A stretch of DNA of 64,000 nucleotides. It comes from Hyphomicrobiales bacterium (GTDB lineage Bacteria; Pseudomonadota; Alphaproteobacteria; Rhizobiales; Methyloligellaceae). The DNA lies in contig JAJFHP010000001.1 of assembly GCA_021775555.1 (NCBI GenBank), positions 1 to 64,000 on the forward strand, read 5' to 3'. Shown here one piece after another: positions 7,700 to 16,439 of the stretch (its first letter is position 1; the number at the start of each line of letters is the position of its first letter). Below the pieces are notes generated by a model that saw only the letters and a list, made by a program, of their open reading frames with translations, was not told the origin of the DNA and ran no database searches. A program made the translations under genes and the position numbers.

Positions 7700-8707
7700 A
7701 TGGTTCGCTGGCGCGGTCGTAGAGAAAGCGACAATGTTGAGGATCGGCGCGGCGAGCGCGGTCCAGGCGGCTTCCCCTTTCCGATGGGGCGGGGCCGGGG
7801 TATGAAGTTTCCTTTCCCTGGCGGCGGCGGCGGCGGCCGTAAGGGCGGCGGCATCGGCATCATGGGGATGCTTATCATAGTCGGCCTGATGTTCCTGTTC
7901 GGCGTCGATCCCAGGGTTATTTTACAGGGAGGCCCACAGCCCTCATCGGGTGGCGGGGATATCCAGATGCCCGATATCCGGCTGCCCGGAACGAAGACAA
8001 AGCCATCCCAAATTCCCAGGGGTGGTTCCGGTCCCCAGACACAAGCTCCGAGGTCGCAAAGCAAGGATGACCTAGGCCGTTTCGTTTCCGTAGTGCTGGC
8101 GGATACAGAAGATGTGTGGAAGACCTTGTTCCGGCAGATGGGGAAAACATATCGAGAGCCTAAACTTGTTCTTTTTTCAGGTGGTGTTCGTTCCGGCTGT
8201 GGTGTTGGTATGGCGCAAATGGGCCCATTTTACTGTCCGCTCGATCAGAAACTCTATGTTGATTTATCCTTCTATCGCGACATGAAGTCCAAGTTCGGAG
8301 CATCAGGTGATTTTGCTCAGGCCTATGTGATTGCCCACGAGGTTGGGCATCACGTACAGACGCTCTTCGGGATTTCGGAAAAGATTCAAAGAGCCAAGTC
8401 ACGGATGAGTCAGCGTCAAGGCAATGCGCTTCAGGTGCGCATGGAGCTGCAGGCCGACTGTTTCGCTGGTGTGTGGGCGCGTCTGGCGCAACGGACGAAG
8501 AAAATTCTTGAACCGGGCGATATCGAGGAAGGCCTGAATGCGGCCAGTGCCATCGGCGATGATAATATTCAGCGCAAAACACAAGGGCATGTTGTGCCGG
8601 ACGCATTTACCCATGGATCGTCCAAGCAGCGGGTTCGCTGGTTCAAGCGTGGGCTAGATACAGGTGACATTCATCAATGCGATACATTTAACGCGCCAAG
8701 TCTCTAG
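7700..8707 (+). CDS. YpfJ-type neutral zinc metallopeptidase
   Basis: Putative membrane-anchored zinc peptidase (PF04228 family), 335 aa. The N-terminus is Arg/Gly-rich, including a run of six Gly (FPGGGGGGRKGGG), then one transmembrane segment (GIGIMGMLIIVGLMFLFGV) and a periplasmic or extracytoplasmic catalytic domain with the HEVGHHVQ zinc motif and the downstream ELQADCFAGVWA segment. GAGGTG precedes the ATG. It stands alone, with 154 bases separating it from matB and 243 from livK. The substrate of this family is not established. Confidence 0.9.
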   Translation: MVRWRGRRESDNVEDRRGERGPGGFPFPMGRGRGMKFPFPGGGGGGRKGGGIGIMGMLIIVGLMFLFGVDPRVILQGGPQPSSGGGDIQMPDIRLPGTKTKPSQIPRGGSGPQTQAPRSQSKDDLGRFVSVVLADTEDVWKTLFRQMGKTYREPKLVLFSGGVRSGCGVGMAQMGPFYCPLDQKLYVDLSFYRDMKSKFGASGDFAQAYVIAHEVGHHVQTLFGISEKIQRAKSRMSQRQGNALQVRMELQADCFAGVWARLAQRTKKILEPGDIEEGLNAASAIGDDNIQRKTQGHVVPDAFTHGSSKQRVRWFKRGLDTGDIHQCDTFNAPSL

Positions 8708-8905
8708 GCTGGGACCGGAGAAAAACAGTCCTACGGAATATTTGTTCGCGCAATCCGAGCTTTTTTCGACGAAATAGTTTTGTCTGTCAGCGGGTTAACC
8801 GGTGCGTGGAATATAATTGCATGTAGGTCCGCACTTTGCTTTATTTGCACCAAGCTCTGTCACCATTCGAAAGTTTGGAATGGAACCTGACGGGGTTAAA
8901 AAATA

Positions 8906-8924
8906 TGAGCAAAATAAATGCTCA
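8906..8924. promoter_or_regulatory. livK: Short inverted repeat in the livK leader
   Basis: TGAGC and GCTCA form a perfect 5-bp repeat around a 9-nt A/T spacer, 26 bases before the livK start and just upstream of its ribosome-binding site. It could be an operator half-site pair or a leader hairpin; the length is short enough for chance. Confidence 0.25.
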
Positions 8925-8950
8925 ATTCTGAAACCAATGGAGGAAACATA

Positions 8951-10180
8951 ATGCGCCATTTTACCAAATGGTCATTGGCTGCTGTTGCAACGGCTGCGAT
9001 GATGGGAACGTCATCGCTTGCATATGCGGCTTGTGAGGATCTTACGCTCGGTTCTGCGATCTCATTTACCGGCAAATACTCGACAAATGGTATTCATGCC
9101 AAGAACGGGTATGACTTGGCCGCGAAAAAAATCAATGAGATGGGCGGCGTCAAGGTTGGAGACAAGTGCTACAACTTTAAGATTAAATATTATGACGATG
9201 AGTCTACACCAGCTCGTACAGCACAGCTCCTTGAGCGTCTGATCAAGCAGGATGGCGTCAAATATTTCCTGGGCCCATACAGCTCTGCAACGACCAAGGC
9301 TGCTGCTCCGATCATGGAGAAGTACAAAATTCCGATGGTCGAGGCTGAAGGCGCGTCCCGCTCGCTGTTCAACAAGGGTTATAAATATTTATTTGCGGTC
9401 CTCTCGACCTCCGAGCAGTATCTCGCCAGCTCAGTTGCTCTGGCAGCTGAAATTGCCAAGAAGAATGGCAAGAAGCCGGGTGATGTGAAAGTTGCGATGG
9501 CGTTTGAGAATGATCCGTTCTCACTCGACGTTCGCGCCGGTGTTCTTGATGACATCAAGAAGCACGGCCTGAAGGTCGTCATTGATGACAAGCTGCCGCG
9601 TGATCTGTCCGACATGTCGGCCACGCTGACCAAGGTGAAGGCTCTGAAGCCTGATCTTCTCCTCATTTCCGGTCACTCGAAGGGCGCGGCAACAGCCGGC
9701 CGTCAGATCAAGGAATTGAAGATCGACACGCCGATGATCGCTCTCACGCACTGTGAGGCAGCGAAAGTCACGGTCAAGTATGGCGACTCCGCCAATGGTT
9801 TGCTCTGCCCGACCCAGTGGGCCGAAACGTTGAGCTACAAGGGCGCAGCCTTTGGTTCGGCAGCCGACTATGACAAGCTCTTCAAGGCGAGCTTTGACGG
9901 CTACAAGAATGTTCCTTATCAATCAGCTCAGGCTTCTGCGGCCGTGCTGGTCTGGGCCGATGCCATCAAGCGCGCCCAGTCACTTGATACGGAAAAGATT
10001 CGCGACGCCCTTTCCAAGACCGACCTGAAAACATTCTATGGCAGCATCAAGTTCTCCAAGGCAGGCAACAATATTGCCAAGCCAATGGTGCTTCGTCAGA
10101 TCCAGGGCGGAAAATACAATGTGGTTGCACCATCAGAATGGGCTTCTCACAAGATCGACTTTCCGCGTAAAGCCCAGTAG
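8951..10180 (+). CDS. livK: Branched-chain amino acid ABC transporter, substrate-binding protein
   Basis: Periplasmic ligand-binding protein (Peripla_BP_6 type), 409 aa, feeding the LivHMGF importer encoded next. The signal peptide MRHFTKWSLAAVATAAMMGTSSLAYA is followed by the lobe I start ITLGSAISFTGKYSTNG-like segment (here LTLGSAISFTGKYSTNG) and LGPYSSATTKAAAPIMEKYKIPMV. The ATG at 8951 is chosen because GGAGG sits 7 bases upstream and the signal peptide begins there; an in-frame ATG at 8918 lacks both. The actual ligand cannot be told from sequence. Confidence 0.93.
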   Translation: MRHFTKWSLAAVATAAMMGTSSLAYAACEDLTLGSAISFTGKYSTNGIHAKNGYDLAAKKINEMGGVKVGDKCYNFKIKYYDDESTPARTAQLLERLIKQDGVKYFLGPYSSATTKAAAPIMEKYKIPMVEAEGASRSLFNKGYKYLFAVLSTSEQYLASSVALAAEIAKKNGKKPGDVKVAMAFENDPFSLDVRAGVLDDIKKHGLKVVIDDKLPRDLSDMSATLTKVKALKPDLLLISGHSKGAATAGRQIKELKIDTPMIALTHCEAAKVTVKYGDSANGLLCPTQWAETLSYKGAAFGSAADYDKLFKASFDGYKNVPYQSAQASAAVLVWADAIKRAQSLDTEKIRDALSKTDLKTFYGSIKFSKAGNNIAKPMVLRQIQGGKYNVVAPSEWASHKIDFPRKAQ

Positions 10181-10200
10181 GTTTGGCGATCTGCAAATTA

Positions 10201-10231
10201 CCGCCGCCCCGCGTTTTCGCTGGGGCGGCGG
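10201..10231 (+). terminator. Strong GC hairpin between livK and livH
   Basis: CCGCCGCCCC (10201-10210) pairs perfectly with GGGGCGGCGG (10222-10231), and GCG/CGC extend the stem inside to a TTTT tetraloop with one bulged T: 13 bp in all. No T-run follows, so it is more likely a partial terminator or a 3' mRNA stabiliser that lets livK be expressed above the membrane and ATPase genes than a full stop. Confidence 0.7.
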
Positions 10232-10276
10232 AACTTTAAATCGCATTGCTATCTTGGCGTTTAGGGGGAGCCACGC

Positions 10277-11185
10277 ATGCTTGACAATCTGAATCTGCTC
10301 GTGCTCGCACCATTCTTGAATGTCCAGCTTTTGGTCGACGGTTTGTTCATCGGAGCGATCTTCGCACTTGCCTCTTTTGGCCTTGCACTGGTCTGGGGCG
10401 TGATGAACGTCAAGAACCTCTGCCAGGGCGAATACGTTATTATGGGTGGGTATTTCGCCTGGTATATGGGCGCGAGTGGCATCCATCCGATGCTGGCAAT
10501 GCCTGTTGCCGCCGTAGGGATGTTCGGTTTCGGCTGGGTCATCTACAAGATGATTATCTCGCGGGTGGTCGAAAAGGACATGTTCACCTCGTTGCTAGCG
10601 ACATTTGGTTTGGCGATTGTGATCCAGCAGGCACTGAATCTGGCGTTCGGGCCAGAGGTGCAGGTCGCTAATTCCGGTTATTCAACTCACACCATACCCA
10701 TGCTTGGTGGCAGTATCACCGTCGCTGAAATCAGACTCTACTCATTCCTGATCTGTTGTGCGTTTGCCGGCTGCATCATTGCTTTCATGAAGATGAGCAG
10801 AATGGGGCAGGCGATCCGCGCCACCGCGCAGGACGTGCGGGCTGCCAAGGTTATGGGCATCGATACCGAGCAGGTGTTTGCCTTCACCTACGCGCTAAAC
10901 GCGGCGGTGTGCGGCGTGGCCGGCGTCCTCATTTCAATGATTTGGGTCATTCAGCCCTTCTATGGAATTACCCATTCAATCCGCTCTTTCGTGGTCGTCA
11001 CGGCCGCCGGTTTTGGGAACTTCCCCGGGGTGATCATGGCGGCGTTCGGACTTGGGGTTGCAGAACAATTTGGCGGGTTCATATTTGGCGCCGAGATGCA
11101 GCAGGTGACCGTCGTAGGTGCGCTCCTGCTTGTCCTGATCTGGCGTCAGGTTCAAATGAGCCGACATAGGCAGGCAGTTCAATGA
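10277..11185 (+). CDS. livH: Branched-chain amino acid ABC transporter, permease LivH
   Basis: Inner membrane permease, 302 aa, with about eight hydrophobic segments and the family-typical GLALVWGVMNVKNLCQGEYVIMGGY near residues 35-60 and the cytoplasmic loop RMGQAIRATAQDVRAAKVMGID that contacts the ATPase. AGGGGGAG precedes the ATG. The stop overlaps the livM start by 4 bases (ATGA), so both are translated together. Confidence 0.94.
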   Translation: MLDNLNLLVLAPFLNVQLLVDGLFIGAIFALASFGLALVWGVMNVKNLCQGEYVIMGGYFAWYMGASGIHPMLAMPVAAVGMFGFGWVIYKMIISRVVEKDMFTSLLATFGLAIVIQQALNLAFGPEVQVANSGYSTHTIPMLGGSITVAEIRLYSFLICCAFAGCIIAFMKMSRMGQAIRATAQDVRAAKVMGIDTEQVFAFTYALNAAVCGVAGVLISMIWVIQPFYGITHSIRSFVVVTAAGFGNFPGVIMAAFGLGVAEQFGGFIFGAEMQQVTVVGALLLVLIWRQVQMSRHRQAVQ

Positions 11186-12285
11186 CATCAGTTGCTGACG
11201 AAAGAGGCAAACAGGTCGAGCCAGCGGCTCGGCGGATGATCACGCCCCATGACCTGATAATGTTCGGGGCGATTGTCCTGTTCGGTATCCTTGGTCCCTT
11301 ACTCTTCCCTAACTATACATTCCAGATCGCTGTCCTGTGGCTCATGGTCTTGTTTGCTCAGACCTGGGACGTGATGGGCGGGCAGATGGGGTATAATTCG
11401 CTTGGCAATATCTTCTTCTTCGGCGCAGGGATGTATATCTGCGCCGTAACGCAGATTGGCCTGTTTACCGATGTCGGGGCGTTTACGTCATCAACCGACC
11501 AGGGCACATTCAACTTCACGCCTGATCAATATTATATCGGTGTGGCTGCGGGGTTGGTTTTTGCCGCCTTCGGCTCATCACTCCTGGCTGTTGCCCTGGG
11601 CTGGATAGTCTTTGGGTTGCGCGGGCCCTATTTCGCAATTGGCACTCTGGGTATCGCATTGGGTGCCGGTGAACTCGTAGGTGCCTGGGAATGGGTTGGC
11701 GGTGGTGGCGGAATTCCAATTCCCGTCTATCCTGGCAGCGGTGACGGTAAATCATTCTTCTACTATTGCCTGTGTTTCGGTGCAGCGATGGCAACCTTTA
11801 TTTTCCTCAAATGGTTGTATTCGACACGTTTCGGTCTGGCGATCAATGCCATCCGAGACGACGAGGAAAAAGCCGAAGCCATGGGCGTCCATACCATGCG
11901 GCATAAGACCGTTGCCTGGGCAATCTCGGCATTTTTCTTAGGAATTTCCGGTGGTCTTTTTGGTAATATGACCGGCTTTATTGAGCCTTTGGAGGTTGCT
12001 TTCCCAGCGCCAACTTTTGGTATTTTCATGGTTGCGATGGCGCTTCTGGGCGGCAAGGGGACGATATGGGGTCCCGTTATCGGCGCCATATTGTTTCACA
12101 TCGTGAAGGAAGCAACCTGGACTTATTTCCTCGGCTGGCAATGGGTCGCACTCGGTGTGATCATTATTGTCAATATCGTGTTTTTCCAGCAGGGCATCGT
12201 TGGCTGGCTGCAGGAGAAATACCCCAGTTGGTTCGGGATCGAGGTCGAAGAGCGCTCATCCAGCGCCAAGGAGGCCGCTGAATGA
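11182..12285 (+). CDS. livM: Branched-chain amino acid ABC transporter, permease LivM
   Basis: Second permease, 367 aa, with the LivM-typical AQTWDVMGGQMGYNSLGNIFFFGAGMY segment, a GPYFAIGTLGIALGAGELV stretch and the ATPase-contact loop STRFGLAINAIRDDEEKAEAMGV. The N-terminus is about 30 hydrophilic residues before the first membrane span. Both ends overlap the neighbouring liv genes by 4 bases. Confidence 0.94.
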   Translation: MTSVADERGKQVEPAARRMITPHDLIMFGAIVLFGILGPLLFPNYTFQIAVLWLMVLFAQTWDVMGGQMGYNSLGNIFFFGAGMYICAVTQIGLFTDVGAFTSSTDQGTFNFTPDQYYIGVAAGLVFAAFGSSLLAVALGWIVFGLRGPYFAIGTLGIALGAGELVGAWEWVGGGGGIPIPVYPGSGDGKSFFYYCLCFGAAMATFIFLKWLYSTRFGLAINAIRDDEEKAEAMGVHTMRHKTVAWAISAFFLGISGGLFGNMTGFIEPLEVAFPAPTFGIFMVAMALLGGKGTIWGPVIGAILFHIVKEATWTYFLGWQWVALGVIIIVNIVFFQQGIVGWLQEKYPSWFGIEVEERSSSAKEAAE

Positions 12286-13025
12286 GTAATCTGATTGAAG
12301 TGCGCAACGTTTCGAAAGCGTTCGGCGGCGTTGTGGCAAATGACAGCATTTCCATTGAAGTACCGGAGGGACAAATAACAGGGCTTATTGGCCCCAATGG
12401 CTCTGGTAAGACCACGCTGTTTAATTCGGTCGTTGGCTATCACCCTATTGACTCCGGGTCGATCAAGTTCAAGGACAAGGAAATTTCAAAGCTCCGCGTG
12501 CAACAGATCGCGCGCCTTGGAATGCTCCGAACATTCCAGCAAACGCGGATCTACGGCAATATGAACTGCATCGACAATATGCTGATTTCCGTGCCGCACC
12601 GCAAAGCAACCTTCTTCGACATGTTCAAGCCATATCCGAACGAGCTTCGGGACAAGGCTGAAGACTTGCTGGAATTTGTCGGACTCTATGAAAAACGCAA
12701 ACTGGCATCGGGCGATCTATCTTTCGGACAGCAAAAGCTACTTGAGTTTGCCATGGCGCTCATGAACGAGCCTGAGGTGCTGCTTCTGGACGAACCAACC
12801 GCCGGTATTAATCCGACGCTTATCAATGGTCTGATAGACCGGTTGAAACTGGCCAATACAGAGTTCGGGATTACCCTTTTCATTATTGAGCACAATATGC
12901 GCGTCATCATGAACATGGCCGACAACATATATTGTCTTGCTCACGGGGAATTGCTGGCGTCTGGTACGCCGGATCAAATCCAGAATGATCAGAGCGTTAT
13001 TGATGCTTATCTGGGAGCGCATTGA
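12282..13025 (+). CDS. livG: Branched-chain amino acid ABC transporter, ATPase LivG
   Basis: ABC ATPase, 247 aa. Walker A GPNGSGKTTLF, signature LSFGQQKLLEFA and Walker B VLLLDEPTAGINP are all present, with the LivG-style insert before the signature (RTFQQTRIYGNMNCIDNML). The stop shares one base with the livF ATG (TGATG). Confidence 0.95.
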   Translation: MSNLIEVRNVSKAFGGVVANDSISIEVPEGQITGLIGPNGSGKTTLFNSVVGYHPIDSGSIKFKDKEISKLRVQQIARLGMLRTFQQTRIYGNMNCIDNMLISVPHRKATFFDMFKPYPNELRDKAEDLLEFVGLYEKRKLASGDLSFGQQKLLEFAMALMNEPEVLLLDEPTAGINPTLINGLIDRLKLANTEFGITLFIIEHNMRVIMNMADNIYCLAHGELLASGTPDQIQNDQSVIDAYLGAH

Positions 13026-13993
13026 TGGCAGCCAAGAACACAACAAAAACAACACGTAAAACTACCGCACGCAAAACCTCGAAAACCAAGACAAAGCGCG
13101 CAGCTCCGAAAGCGAAGGCGGTTCCTCGCAAACGCGGCAAAAATGTTCGGGGCTACGGGGCAGGCGGAGTCGATACGGTAATCTCGGTTGAGGAGGTTAC
13201 GCGCCAGGTTGAGGCGATTGCTCAGGATGTCTCCGTCAAGAAACTGGACGCTCTGGTCAAGGGTGAACCATTTCTGCAAATAGATGACTTGCGGGCGGGT
13301 TACGGCAAGATGCAGATCCTGCACAATCTCAATTTGCGGGTAGGGCGCAAACAGTCGCTTTGCCTGATTGGGCCGAACGGCGCGGGCAAATCAACCATTC
13401 TGCATGCGATTTTCGGCTTCAATGATATTTTCGACGGGCAAATCACCGTTAAGGCGAATGGCGACAGGCGGGATATTACCAGGCTCACCCCGAACCAGAA
13501 GCTGAGCCAGGCTGGAATTGCATATATCCTCCAGGACAAGTCCGTGTTTCCGAACATGACGGTGGAGGAAAATCTCTGGATGGGCGGGTTCCTGATGGAC
13601 AAACCGGTCGAATCCAAACGCGCCACCGAGCGGGTGTTCGACAAATACCCCCGTCTCGCCGCGCGCCGGAAACATCAGGCAAAAGTTCTTTCGGGTGGCG
13701 AGCGCCGCTTGCTGGAAATTTCCCGTGCACTTGTCATGGAACCGGAAATTCTGCTTGTTGATGAGCCATCCATCGGGCTTGAGCCTCGCTTTATCGATAT
13801 GGTGTTCGAAATTCTGCATGATCTTCAGCATGGTGAAGGCAAGACCATCGTGATGGTTGAGCAGAATGCCAAGAAGGGTCTGGAGTTTGCAGATATTGGC
13901 TACGTGCTGGTTTCCGGTGTCGTGGCCATTGCAGGTGAGGGCGACAAGCTTCTGAAAAACCCCGAAGTCGGACGTCTGTTCCTCGGCGGTTAG
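13025..13993 (+). CDS. livF: Branched-chain amino acid ABC transporter, ATPase LivF with basic N-terminal extension
   Basis: Second ABC ATPase of the importer, 322 aa. The core (from about residue 85) has Walker A GPNGAGKSTILH, signature LSGGERRLLEISRA and Walker B ILLVDEPSIGLEP. Ahead of it is an extension of some 80 residues: about 45 residues rich in Lys, Arg, Thr and Ala that resemble a histone H1 tail (KNTTKTTRKTTARKTSKTKTK), then a linker with predicted helix. LivF proteins are normally about 235-245 aa. ATG 13025 is used; a TTG one codon earlier is also possible. The 3' end overlaps the convergent SPOR gene by 4 bases. Confidence 0.92.
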   Translation: MAAKNTTKTTRKTTARKTSKTKTKRAAPKAKAVPRKRGKNVRGYGAGGVDTVISVEEVTRQVEAIAQDVSVKKLDALVKGEPFLQIDDLRAGYGKMQILHNLNLRVGRKQSLCLIGPNGAGKSTILHAIFGFNDIFDGQITVKANGDRRDITRLTPNQKLSQAGIAYILQDKSVFPNMTVEENLWMGGFLMDKPVESKRATERVFDKYPRLAARRKHQAKVLSGGERRLLEISRALVMEPEILLVDEPSIGLEPRFIDMVFEILHDLQHGEGKTIVMVEQNAKKGLEFADIGYVLVSGVVAIAGEGDKLLKNPEVGRLFLGG

Positions 13994-14772
13994 CGCGCGG
14001 CGACATTGCCAACAGGTTTACCGGAGAAAACTGCGCCCTCGCACTCGGCACCGGCAGCATTCAAACGGGCGCAAAGCCGCGCCGCCGCAGCTGCGTTTTC
14101 GAATGGACCCACGATCAGCTTGTGGCTGTTATACCTGCCGCCGTCGCCCAACGCGGCTTTGACGCTGCGCGGCTGGAGTTTATCGAGCAGCTTGGGATGA
14201 CGCCGCTTGAGTGCGTTCCATTTTTCATCCAGTGCGTCTGCCTTTATCCCGGTTGCCAGTTCAACCGCGAACAGCGTGCGTTTTGGAGCAGCCTGTCCGG
14301 CAATCGGTAGCGGTGCGACGGGAAAATCTAGGGCAAAGCCATCTGTGGGCATGTCCAGCATGGAAATTTCGACTTTGGGTGCCGGGGCAGAGTGTGCGGC
14401 TGCTTCTTTTCTCAAAGTACCAGGTACAGGCTTCTCAGGTTCGCGCGGAAGCGCTGACGTGGCAGGGCCAAAGGCGGATTCCAGGGTCTTGATATGCGCC
14501 TTGAGTGCCGCATTCTCCTTTTTTGAAGCTTCAAGTGAGCCCTTCAGGAGATCGATTTCGGAGCGCATCCGTACCAGTGCGCGTGACAGCGATGGATCAC
14601 TTTCTTTTGGCGTAGTCCCCCGGCTGGCCTGCTTTGCTTTCGGAGAGGGCGTCATCTGGGCAGTTTTTGAGCCGTCATAGGACTGGAACAGCATAAAAAA
14701 ATAGACCAGCGCAATGGTGCCCAGCATAAGCCAGGAAATCACATAAAAACGGCTCGTCATGGCTGGTTTCAT
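13990..14772 (-). CDS. Single-pass membrane protein with C-terminal SPOR-like domain
   Basis: The 260-aa product has one transmembrane segment near the N-terminus (FYVISWLMLGTIALVYFFMLF), a coiled-coil-prone stretch (RMRSEIDLLKGSLEASKKENAALKAHIKTLE), a Pro-rich linker, and a C-terminal domain of about 80 residues ending HKLIVGPFENAAAAARLCARLNAAGAECEG, which fits a SPOR fold. SPOR domains bind denuded septal peptidoglycan, so a role at the division site is an inference. An alternative Met lies four codons downstream. It is monocistronic and convergent with livF. Confidence 0.78.
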   Translation of the reverse strand: MKPAMTSRFYVISWLMLGTIALVYFFMLFQSYDGSKTAQMTPSPKAKQASRGTTPKESDPSLSRALVRMRSEIDLLKGSLEASKKENAALKAHIKTLESAFGPATSALPREPEKPVPGTLRKEAAAHSAPAPKVEISMLDMPTDGFALDFPVAPLPIAGQAAPKRTLFAVELATGIKADALDEKWNALKRRHPKLLDKLQPRSVKAALGDGGRYNSHKLIVGPFENAAAAARLCARLNAAGAECEGAVFSGKPVGNVAAR

Positions 14773-14988
14773 TGTCCGATTTCGCCTGAAAACCGAGTGG
14801 ATATCGGCTATTTTACAACCGAATCAAGCTTGTCTGAGTTTGCTGGAGCGGTCAATGTGCCCACAGCGACGCTGGACATGTTTCCTTCATGCGGGGATTG
14901 CTTTATGGAAGGCAACTCCACGAGTTGAGAGACTTGGCATGTTTTCTGCTTGGTTTTCTTGACCGTTTCCGCTGCGAACAAGTCTGCC

Positions 14989-16347
14989 ATGAGCAAACCA
15001 TCATCACTTGCGCTAGTTCTCGCCGCCGGGCAGGGCACACGCATGAAATCTGACCTGCCAAAGGTGCTCCATCAAGTTGCGGGGCAGCCCATGCTCGCCC
15101 ATGTCATGGAGAGCGCGCGTGAAAGCGGTTTGAGCGATGCAGCGCTCGTCATTGCGCCTAGCATGGGCGATGTAGAGACTATCGCCAAGGGTATATATTC
15201 AAATTCAAAGACTTTTTTTCAGGAAGAACAGCTTGGTACGGCTCACGCAGTCCTGGCAGCCAGGCAGGTGCTGGAAGAATTTTCCGGCAATGTGATCATT
15301 CTTTATGGCGATACGCCGCTTATCCGTCCGCAAACAATTTCCCTGATCCTGGATGCCATTGAGCACGGTGCGGACCTCGCCGTTCTTGGCTTTGAGGCGC
15401 GAAATCCGGCCGGATATGGACGGTTAATAACCGATCAATCAGGTGCGCTCTGCGCGGTGCGGGAAGACAAGGATGCAAGCTCTAAAGAACGTGAAATAAC
15501 ACTCTGTAACTCAGGGATTTTTGCATTTAAAGGAACCATATTATTAGGGCTGCTGGACAAAATTGGCACCGACAATGCCAATAACGAATATTATCTCACC
15601 GATGCGGTGGAACTGGCGCATCAGGACGGGCTCAAGACAGCCATTGTCCAATGTGCCGAACAGGAGGTTATGGGCGTGAATTCTAAAGTCCAACTGGCCA
15701 CGGCGGAGGCTGAATTGCAGAAGCGGCTGCGCATTCAGGCGATGGAGGACGGGGTGACACTGATCGCGCCTGAAACCGTCTTTCTGTGCAAGGACACCAA
15801 GCTTGGGAAAGATGTTGTCGTGGAACAGAATGTCGTCTTCGGACCGGGTGTCACGGTGGAAGAGGGCGCGCGTATTCGTGCTTTTTCCCATCTTGAAGCA
15901 GCCCATGTGGGCAAAGGCGCCATTGTCGGACCCTATGCACGGCTGCGCCCGGGAGCGGATCTTGGCTCTGACGTGCGTATTGGAAATTTCGTCGAGGTTA
16001 AAAACGCCCGCCTCGAGAAGGGCGCCAAGGCCAATCACCTTGCTTATGTGGGGGATGCCCATGTTGGCGAGAATGCCAATCTCGGTGCTGGCACCATCAC
16101 CTGCAACTATGACGGGTTCGGGAAACACCGGACTGAGATCGGGCAGGGCGCGTTTGTTGGTTCGAATACGGCGCTGGTGGCACCGGTCAAGATCGGGGCC
16201 GGGGTCTATATCGGATCGGGAAGCGTTATTTCCAAAGACGTGCCGGCCGATGCCCTTGTGTTGACGCGCGGGCCGCTCGAACAACGCGATGGCTGGGCCG
16301 CCAAGGTGCGGGCAAGGCGCGCCCGCGATCAGGGAAACAAAAAGTAA
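14989..16347 (+). CDS. glmU: Bifunctional N-acetylglucosamine-1-P uridyltransferase / glucosamine-1-P acetyltransferase
   Basis: Makes UDP-GlcNAc for peptidoglycan and lipopolysaccharide. The 452-aa protein starts with the nucleotidyltransferase motif LVLAAGQGTRMKSDLPKVLH, has the YGDTPLI metal-site region, and a left-handed beta-helix acetyltransferase half (KLGKDVVVEQNVVFGPGVTVEEG, GTITCNYDGFGKHRTEIG). ATG 14989 is preferred because homology begins there; a TTG 13 codons upstream is in frame. glmS follows after 92 bases, giving two steps of the same pathway together. Confidence 0.96.
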   Translation: MSKPSSLALVLAAGQGTRMKSDLPKVLHQVAGQPMLAHVMESARESGLSDAALVIAPSMGDVETIAKGIYSNSKTFFQEEQLGTAHAVLAARQVLEEFSGNVIILYGDTPLIRPQTISLILDAIEHGADLAVLGFEARNPAGYGRLITDQSGALCAVREDKDASSKEREITLCNSGIFAFKGTILLGLLDKIGTDNANNEYYLTDAVELAHQDGLKTAIVQCAEQEVMGVNSKVQLATAEAELQKRLRIQAMEDGVTLIAPETVFLCKDTKLGKDVVVEQNVVFGPGVTVEEGARIRAFSHLEAAHVGKGAIVGPYARLRPGADLGSDVRIGNFVEVKNARLEKGAKANHLAYVGDAHVGENANLGAGTITCNYDGFGKHRTEIGQGAFVGSNTALVAPVKIGAGVYIGSGSVISKDVPADALVLTRGPLEQRDGWAAKVRARRARDQGNKK

Positions 16348-16439
16348 CAGCACTTGACTTGCGCGATTGAGGGCCGGGCCGCTAGGTAGGAAAGAGTCAA
16401 TTATGGGCGTGAAAACCCAGAACAGAGGCCAGATTTAAG

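Noticed and set aside
16348-16439. glmS ribozyme
   Set aside because: The leader is only 92 bases and shows no ribozyme core; that class is mostly found in Gram-positive bacteria.
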